Assembly: GCA_016705475.1 (NCBI GenBank)
Contig: JADIYD010000003.1
Span: 1-64,000 of the forward strand
Source: Betaproteobacteria bacterium
GTDB lineage: Bacteria; Pseudomonadota; Gammaproteobacteria; Burkholderiales; Rhodocyclaceae
DNA length: 64,000 nt
Reading direction: 5' to 3'
Shown: positions 59,360 through 64,000 of the stretch, one piece after another
How the letters are laid out: every line of letters starts with the position of its first letter
How positions within the stretch are numbered: position 1 is the first letter of the stretch
The notes under the pieces: model-generated
Told to the model about the DNA's origin: nothing
What the model saw: the letters and a program-made list of their open reading frames with translations, nothing else
Databases searched by the model: none
Made by a program: the position numbers and the translations under genes

Positions 59360-60403
59360 ATGAAATATCTAGCTTTCGCTCTGTTTATATTCGCAAATAC
59401 CGCTTTCGCAGATTTTCGGGTTGTTTTTCAGCAGCCCAAAAACCCAGCTGATGCTGTGGTATTCCGTCTTTTAGGCGAAAACCACGCGCTGGAGGAATTT
59501 GTAGATACGTTGTCCCGAGAGATTCAGGTTCCGGTAAGAGTGCCGATTATCGTGCGATCTTGCGGAGCCCCAAACGCGTATTACTACCCGCAAGATCGGT
59601 CCGTAACGATGTGCTATGAACTGTTTAGCGAACATTTTCAGGTGCTTCAGCGCAAATTTGGCAATCGCCTTTCTTCAGAAGAGGTAGCAAAAGCAGTCGC
59701 ATCAGAATTTTTGTTCGCATTGCTTCATGAGTTGGGGCATGCAGTGTTCGACCTGCATCAGATTCCGATCCTTGGTCGAGAGGAAGATGCTGCGGATCAG
59801 TTTGCTGCCTACTTCATCCTTACCGTAAAGAGTTATTCCATACTGCAGCACGCCCCGATCTACATGGAAGCTTTTAAGTATGGACTCTTTGACAAACTGG
59901 TTCGGGGAAAAACGTTGTATTCCGATGAGCACGCGCTCTCTGAGCAGCGGTTGGCAAACCTGGTTTGCTGGGGGTATGGCAAAGAACCGCAACAATTCCA
60001 GGAGGTGGCGATCGCCATCAGGATGTCGCAGCATCGAGCCAGCCGGTGCGCGAAAGAATATGCCCAAATGGAGCGTTCAATTCGAAGTTTGCTTGGCGAT
60101 AAACTCCGCATCAATAGCCATGGCCAGCCTTTTAGCCCCGTTTCGATGGAGTCCGCTAACGCTATTGGCAGCATGCTCCAACAATACAAGTGCCTGGCTT
60201 GCCACGACGTCAATGCACGCAAGATCGGTCCTGCATTTCGCGATATCGCACGCCGGTACCGTGGAGGAGACGTTGAGCAGCAGTTGATATTTAACGTGAT
60301 GGCAGGTAGCACAGGTGTTTGGGGTGAGGTGCCTGCTCCGGGATTGCACAACATTCCGGAAGTAGATGTGCAGAAGATGGTTCGCTGGATAACGAGTCTG
60401 TAG
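59360..60403 (+). CDS. Periplasmic DUF4344 metallopeptidase fused to a cytochrome c domain
   Basis: A 347-residue protein: signal peptide (MKYLAFALFIFANTAFA), a DUF4344 zinc-peptidase domain with H123-E-L-G-H127 and later EEDAADQFAAYF, and a C-terminal class I cytochrome c (from about residue 271; CLACH at 278-282, GPAFRDIARRY). The position where c-type cytochromes have the axial Met (…VPMP…) reads VPAPG here, so the sixth haem ligand may be missing. Start 59360 is chosen for its signal peptide. No neighbour clearly shares its operon. Confidence 0.85.
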   Translation: MKYLAFALFIFANTAFADFRVVFQQPKNPADAVVFRLLGENHALEEFVDTLSREIQVPVRVPIIVRSCGAPNAYYYPQDRSVTMCYELFSEHFQVLQRKFGNRLSSEEVAKAVASEFLFALLHELGHAVFDLHQIPILGREEDAADQFAAYFILTVKSYSILQHAPIYMEAFKYGLFDKLVRGKTLYSDEHALSEQRLANLVCWGYGKEPQQFQEVAIAIRMSQHRASRCAKEYAQMERSIRSLLGDKLRINSHGQPFSPVSMESANAIGSMLQQYKCLACHDVNARKIGPAFRDIARRYRGGDVEQQLIFNVMAGSTGVWGEVPAPGLHNIPEVDVQKMVRWITSL

Positions 60404-60485
60404 GCTGTAGATTCTGCCCCTGAGCTTGCTGCTCGACGAAGCCTGAGCTTGGCATTGGGCGGGACTTGAACGGAGATCGGTCGAT

Positions 60486-60522
60486 CTCACGGTCAACCGG
60501 AAATTTTGGCCAAAATTGAAAT
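60486..60522 (-). repeat. Dispersed repeat copy after the DUF4344 gene
   Basis: CTCACGGTCAACCGG, AAATTTTGGCCAAAATTG. Confidence 0.85.
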
Positions 60523-60545
60523 GTCCGCCGCGCCAAAGCGGCCAT

Positions 60546-60649
60546 GAAAAAGGCCACGGATTTGCCGTGGCCTTGGGGTCTTGCGTAGTTCAGCGCCGCT
60601 TAGCGGTCGAAGGTCTTTTTCTTGAAGCTGTGCTCGCCGTCGAACTTGT
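60546..60649. repeat. Partial duplication of the 3' end of the RNA helicase gene and its terminator, copy 1
   Basis: About 100 bases are nearly identical to 61826-61929 (a few mismatches). They include the hairpin GGCCACGG/CCGTGGCC (60551-60558, 60564-60571) and the last 14 codons of the helicase. It seems to be a tail duplication. Confidence 0.8.
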
Positions 60650-60806
60650 GCGGAATGCCCCACAGCTTGCGGCGGCGCGAGCCCTGGGGCGGTTTATTGA
60701 CGGTGTCTTCGGGCATGGCAGGCGCTTGCAGCAGCAAGGCGTCTGGCTGAAAGGCGCTGGTCGGGGCGAAGAATCCGCCGGCTACGTGAAAGGGGGGTTC
60801 GGACAT
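60600..60806 (-). CDS. Small unknown protein with a helicase-like tail
   Basis: A 68-residue protein, unknown family. Its last 15 residues (KFDGEHSFKKKTFDR) are nearly the same as the C-terminal tail of the DEAD-box helicase encoded at 61880-63697 (KFDGERSFKKKSFDR). The remainder (MSEPPFHVAGGFFAPTSAF..., PPQGSRRRKLWGIPH) is not similar to it. It may be a small RNA-binding or helicase-interacting protein that acquired the tail by local duplication. Its terminator is the duplicated hairpin. Confidence 0.55.
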   Translation of the reverse strand: MSEPPFHVAGGFFAPTSAFQPDALLLQAPAMPEDTVNKPPQGSRRRKLWGIPHKFDGEHSFKKKTFDR

Positions 60807-60870
60807 GCTTGGGCTCCTCGGCGATGAATCGCTGGCTGGCCGGGCTTCCGGTTGGCTGGCAGGAAAAATG

Positions 60871-60910
60871 GATTTTCAATTTTGGCGAAAAATTCCGGTT
60901 GACCGTGGAA
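60871..60910 (+). repeat. Dispersed repeat copy between two small unknown genes
   Basis: GATTTTCAATTTTGGCGA, AAAATTCCGGTTGACCGTGG. Confidence 0.85.
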
Positions 60911-60944
60911 TTGACGATTCCGGGTTCGCCAAGGCAGGAAAATC

Positions 60945-61421
60945 CTATAACTGCAGGCTGTTGGCCAGCGGGCAGTGGAAGTGCTGCACCAGCGCATCGC
61001 GTTCGCCGGCCAGGCGCTCACATTCGGCGTGGGCGGCGCGGATGGTTTTTTCGAGATGCCAGACGCGCTGGGCTGCACTGCTCAAATCGTTGTTCGACGC
61101 GCTGAGTTGCTGAAGCTGGTGGCCTAACTCGATCATCACCTGACCGGATTCAAAATCAGCCAGCCGTTGGCGCTGGGCGGCAACGATTGCTTTCAGTCCG
61201 GCGATTTCGTTGCGCTGGGCAATGATGTTGCGGGTCGACATGGTTGCGCTCCGGCGCTGGGTCTGGCGCGACTGGCGCAAGGCAGAACGCAGGGAAGCGA
61301 TTTCGGATTCCAGCTCGGCGATGTGTCGGCTGGTTTCGTTGACTGACGGCGGACTGAGATCGGCTTGTGGATCGCCATCATCGCGCTCGAGCAGCGCGCG
61401 GTTCTTAAGCGGTGCCAGCAT
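60945..61421 (-). CDS. Unknown coiled-coil protein
   Basis: A 158-residue protein that is mainly one long coiled coil (HIAELESEIASLRSALRQSRQTQRR..., ERLAGERDALVQHF). No family recognised, no signal peptide. It overlaps the preceding small gene by 17 bases, which suggests coupling, and belongs to a minus-strand cluster behind Fur-like boxes. Confidence 0.6.
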   Translation of the reverse strand: MLAPLKNRALLERDDGDPQADLSPPSVNETSRHIAELESEIASLRSALRQSRQTQRRSATMSTRNIIAQRNEIAGLKAIVAAQRQRLADFESGQVMIELGHQLQQLSASNNDLSSAAQRVWHLEKTIRAAHAECERLAGERDALVQHFHCPLANSLQL

Positions 61422-61614
61422 GGTGTGGTTCCTCGCCTGAGTTCAGTCGGTTGCTGGCCCGTTCGCACAGATTGCGCGTTTCGGCATCGAGGTCGTCGAG
61501 CGCGCCGATGCGGTCGAGCAACCGGGCGGCGTTGAGCGCGGAATGCTGACAGCCGGTTTCGTGGTGAATGAGCAAGAGGCTCAAGGCCCCGGCCCATAGT
61601 TCGCTGCTTGGCAT
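61405..61614 (-). CDS. Small unknown protein
   Basis: A 69-residue protein (MPSSELWAGALSLLLIHHETGCQHSALNAARLLDRIGALDDLDAETRNLCERASNRL). It is helical and unlike any family I know. The ATG follows AGGAGCGACC (minus strand). It overlaps the coiled-coil gene and lies 20 bases after a tiny hydrophobic ORF. Confidence 0.55.
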   Translation of the reverse strand: MPSSELWAGALSLLLIHHETGCQHSALNAARLLDRIGALDDLDAETRNLCERASNRLNSGEEPHHAGTA

Positions 61615-61634
61615 GGTCGCTCCTTGCTGAAAAA

Positions 61635-61709
61635 TCAGGTTGAAATGCTGGCCAACAGCAGCCAGAGCAGCAGGCCAGCCAGTGAGGTGTTGAAAAGCAG
61701 GCTACGCAT
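61635..61709 (-). CDS. Possible 24-residue membrane peptide
   Basis: MRSLLFNTSLAGLLLWLLLASIST is one hydrophobic helix; the frame can be extended upstream to an ATG near 61743. It sits directly after the Fur-like boxes and before the small unknown gene, in the same direction. It is too short to be certain. Confidence 0.35.
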   Translation of the reverse strand: MRSLLFNTSLAGLLLWLLLASIST

Positions 61710-61725
61710 GATTAATGGGCTGGTA

Positions 61726-61786
61726 TTGAGAATGGTTCTCATCATAAGGCCGGGTTGCTGGCTTGTAAATAAGAATAATTATCAAA
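61726..61786 (-). promoter_or_regulatory. Fur-like boxes upstream of the small-gene cluster
   Basis: TTGAGAATGGTTCTCATCAT (61727-61746) and AAATAAGAATAATTATCAAA (61767-61786) resemble Fur boxes. They imply iron control of the minus-strand small genes. Confidence 0.6.
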
Positions 61787-61825
61787 TAGGTGTTTGTGTA
61801 TTTAGCGGCGCGCAAATGCCGGACA

Positions 61826-61929
61826 AGAAAAAGCCACGGACTTGCCGTGGCCTTGGGGTCTTGCGGAGTTCAGCGCCGCTTAGCGGTCGAAGCTCTTTTT
61901 CTTGAAGCTGCGCTCGCCGTCGAACTTGC
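61826..61929. repeat. 3' end of helicase gene with terminator, copy 2 of the duplication
   Basis: Matches 60546-60649 closely. GCCACGG/CCGTGGC (61832-61838, 61844-61850) is the stem of the helicase terminator, followed on the minus strand by TTTTTCTTG. Confidence 0.8.
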
Positions 61930-63697
61930 GTTCGGAGCTGCCGCCATCCGGGCGACCTTCATCCGGTCGCAGGTTGATCGGCAAGCCGCGGACGCGGGTG
62001 CGTTTCAGGGCGTTGGCGGCTTCGGCAGGCATGCCGGCCGGCAGTTCGACCGTGCTCGATTCGTCGAATAGACCGATGCGGCCGATGAAACGGCTTTCGA
62101 TGCCGGCTTCGTTGGCGATGGCGCCGACGATGTCCTTGACCTGAACGCCGTGATCCCTGCCCACATCGATGCGGTAACGCACCATGTCGCCGGTCGGGGC
62201 GGAACGGGCCGGACGCTCTTCGCGACGCGGACGCTCGCCACGGTTTTCGAAGCTGGGCTTGTCGCCACGATCGAAACGCTCGTTGGAGCGCGGCTTGCGC
62301 TCGTCACGGTCGAAGCTGCCAGGACGCGGACGGCTATCGCGCTCGAACGAGGGGGCCGGTGCCGGGCGCGGATCTTCGCCGGCGATCTGCAGGGGCTTGC
62401 CTTCCTGAGCCATCATGGCCAGCGCGGCAGCGACTTCTTCGGCGCCGACATTCTGTTCTTCTGCAATCTGAGAAACGATGTTGGCGAAGAAATCGAGACC
62501 TTCGGCATTCATCACCTCGGCGACCTTGGCCTTGAAATCGGTGACGCGCTTGTTGGTCACATCAGCCCGGCTCGGCAGCGTCAGCGGCGCAATCGGCGAA
62601 CGCGTGGCGCGCTCGATGGTGCGCAGCATGCGGATTTCACGCGGGGCGACGAACAGGATGGCGTTGCCGGTGCGGCCAGCGCGGCCGGTACGGCCGATAC
62701 GGTGCACGTAGGCTTCGGTGTCGTACGGAATGTCGTAGTTGACGACGTGGCTGACGCGCGGCACGTCGATGCCGCGGGCGGCAACGTCGGTGGCGATGAC
62801 GATGTCCAGGGCGCCGGACTTCAACTGCTCGATGACGCGTTCGCGCATCTGCTGGTTGAGGTCGCCGTTCAGGGCGGCGGCGGCATAACCGCTGGCCGAC
62901 AACTTGTCGGCCAGCTCGACGGTGGCCGTCTTGGTGCGGACGAAGATGATGGCGGCGTCGAAATCTTCTTCAACTTCGAGGATGCGGGTCAGCGCGTCCA
63001 GCTTGTGCATGCCGGATACCTGCCAGTAAACCTGACGGATGGCAGCAACGGTGGCGGTCGCCGACTTGATCTTGATTTCGCGCGGCTCGACCAGGTACTT
63101 CTGGGCGACGCGGCGAATCTGTTCCGGCATGGTCGCCGAGAACAATGCGGTCTGGTGCTTCGGCGGCGTGCGTTCGAGAATCCATTCGACGTCGTCGATG
63201 AAGCCCATGCGCAGCATTTCGTCGGCTTCGTCGAGAACCATGGTCTTCAGGTTGTCGAGGTTGAGCGTCTTGCGCTCGAGGTGGTCCATGACGCGACCCG
63301 GCGTGCCGACGATGACGTGGGCGCCGCGCGACAGTTGCTTGAGCTGGATGGTGTAGCTCTGGCCGCCGTAGATGGGCAGGACGTGGAAGCCGGGCAGGTT
63401 CTTGGCGTAGGTTTGCAGCGCTTCGGCAACCTGGATGGCCAGTTCGCGCGTCGGCGTCAGGATCAGGGCCTGCGGCTTCATCAGCTTGACGTCGATCTGT
63501 TCCATCAGCGGCAGGGCGAAGGCGGCGGTCTTGCCGGTGCCGGTCTGGGCCATGCCGATCAGGTCATGACCTTCGAGCAGGACGGGGATACATTGGGCCT
63601 GGATCGGCGACGGGGTTTCGTAGCCGATTTCGGTGAGGGTCTTCAGTAGGGTGTCGCTTAAACCGAGATCGGCAAAGCTTTCGACGGAGGTCGACAT
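61880..63697 (-). CDS. deaD: DEAD-box ATP-dependent RNA helicase, DeaD/CsdA type
   Basis: A 605-residue RNA helicase with all motifs: Q motif (PSPIQAQCIP), AQTGTGKT, PTRELAIQ, GTPGRVMDHL, DEAD, SAT, RGIDVPRV and HRIGRTGRAG. A DbpA-type RNA-binding domain (about 490-560; MVRYRIDVGRDHGVQVKDIVGAIANEAGI) follows an Arg/Asp-rich linker, and the end is basic (FKKKSFDR). It unwinds RNA duplexes during ribosome assembly and cold adaptation. Confidence 0.94.
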   Translation of the reverse strand: MSTSVESFADLGLSDTLLKTLTEIGYETPSPIQAQCIPVLLEGHDLIGMAQTGTGKTAAFALPLMEQIDVKLMKPQALILTPTRELAIQVAEALQTYAKNLPGFHVLPIYGGQSYTIQLKQLSRGAHVIVGTPGRVMDHLERKTLNLDNLKTMVLDEADEMLRMGFIDDVEWILERTPPKHQTALFSATMPEQIRRVAQKYLVEPREIKIKSATATVAAIRQVYWQVSGMHKLDALTRILEVEEDFDAAIIFVRTKTATVELADKLSASGYAAAALNGDLNQQMRERVIEQLKSGALDIVIATDVAARGIDVPRVSHVVNYDIPYDTEAYVHRIGRTGRAGRTGNAILFVAPREIRMLRTIERATRSPIAPLTLPSRADVTNKRVTDFKAKVAEVMNAEGLDFFANIVSQIAEEQNVGAEEVAAALAMMAQEGKPLQIAGEDPRPAPAPSFERDSRPRPGSFDRDERKPRSNERFDRGDKPSFENRGERPRREERPARSAPTGDMVRYRIDVGRDHGVQVKDIVGAIANEAGIESRFIGRIGLFDESSTVELPAGMPAEAANALKRTRVRGLPINLRPDEGRPDGGSSERKFDGERSFKKKSFDR

Positions 63698-63898
63698 GGA
63701 TGCTGTTTCCTTTCCTCGCCGCCTTTGACGTTGTTATAACCGGCGACGGATTGGCCCGATGGTCGGGCGGCCTGGGTGACCCCGACGCAGCCATGCCGGG
63801 GAACGAATCAATGGGGTGAATCCTGCACAAGAACCTTCGAAACCGGTGGCTGCTCGGAATGACTGCGGGCGAAACATCAACGCATTGAACTGATTATT
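63698..63898 (-). other. 5' leader region of deaD
   Basis: About 200 bases upstream of deaD. A start-proximal GGAAAGGAAACAGC is the ribosome site. No further gene is seen. A long leader is usual for cold-inducible DeaD genes, but nothing specific is visible here. Confidence 0.4.
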
Positions 63899-64000
63899 CT
63901 ACCTTTTTTTTGCGAGGACCGCCAGTTCACCAGCGCTGAAGCCCGCTGCGAGGCGCGCCGATTCGTTCATTTTTCCCTGCGGCCATGGCGCCTGATAGCG
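63899..64000 (-). CDS. C-terminal 33 residues of an unidentified minus-strand protein
   Basis: An open minus-strand frame enters from the right edge and ends at 63899 (ESARLAAGFSAGELAVLAKKR). It looks like the end of a helical protein such as a MarR-type regulator, but the identity is not certain. Confidence 0.35.
   Translation of the reverse strand, partial: RYQAPWPQGKMNESARLAAGFSAGELAVLAKKR

Noticed and set aside
62150..63649. 499-codon plus-strand open frame opposite deaD
   Set aside because: Antisense shadow of a clearly coding helicase gene.
1..64000. CRISPR arrays, tRNA and rRNA genes
   Set aside because: I found no regularly spaced repeats, no tRNA cloverleaf sequence and no rRNA segment. 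The 36-40 bp repeats are not spaced like a CRISPR array.

Overview
The window looks like a chromosomal segment of a GC-rich betaproteobacterium, most likely Rhodocyclales (Dechloromonas/Azonexus-like). This is inferred from the gene families (Porin_4 porin, PEP-CTERM protein, FNR-hemN-CcoI-like cluster, quinoprotein relay genes), not from a database match. I saw no rRNA, tRNA or CRISPR array.

Layout. (1) 1-4.2 kb: accessory region. The end of an IS256-family element is followed by three promoterless genes, each followed by an attC-like imperfect palindrome, like an integron cassette remnant without integrase. The first cassette gene, a nuclease-like protein, is split by an IS5-family element. 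(2) 4.2-14.6 kb: a quinoprotein alcohol dehydrogenase with the extra Asp typical of lanthanide-dependent enzymes, plus a cytochrome c. These are divergent from an operon encoding a SoxYZ-like carrier, a metallo-hydrolase, TonB, a TonB-dependent receptor, a sensor kinase and a response regulator. Both directions have a textbook sigma-54 promoter. (3) 14.6-20.7 kb: DsbA-like protein, PEP-CTERM protein, FKBP isomerase, a TonB receptor, a porin and a DUF302 protein. (4) 20.7-29.4 kb: fnr and hemN sharing an FNR box, a TauE/SafE-like membrane protein, UspA, a Cu-type P1B ATPase, a PAS-GGDEF-EAL protein, a CopZ-like chaperone and selD. (5) 29.4-46 kb: three hybrid histidine kinases (one paired with a solute-binding protein), bfd, two complementary bacterioferritin subunits, nudC, an MFS transporter, a glutathione peroxidase and small proteins. 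(6) 46.4-53 kb: glutaredoxin, an orphan FliD-like protein, then an AT-rich island of unknown and abortive-infection-like genes next to a NERD-helicase. (7) 53-64 kb: hemP-tonB-exbB-exbD divergent from a siderophore receptor with Fur-like boxes, a DUF1513 protein, a DUF4344 metallopeptidase fused to cytochrome c, a cluster of small unknown genes behind Fur-like boxes, and a DEAD-box RNA helicase.

The strongest unexplained signal is a dispersed element of about 36-40 bp. It has a CGGTYRACCGG core followed by A-tracts around TTGGCC, and occurs about 17 times in both orientations. Most copies lie between genes, but three lie in-frame inside proteins (TonB, the sensor kinase, the copper ATPase), where they encode a recognisable short peptide.

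Caution: at least seven genes carry single-base frameshifts or an in-frame stop, some of them in homopolymers. Part of this is probably assembly error, so broken genes are described with both readings.
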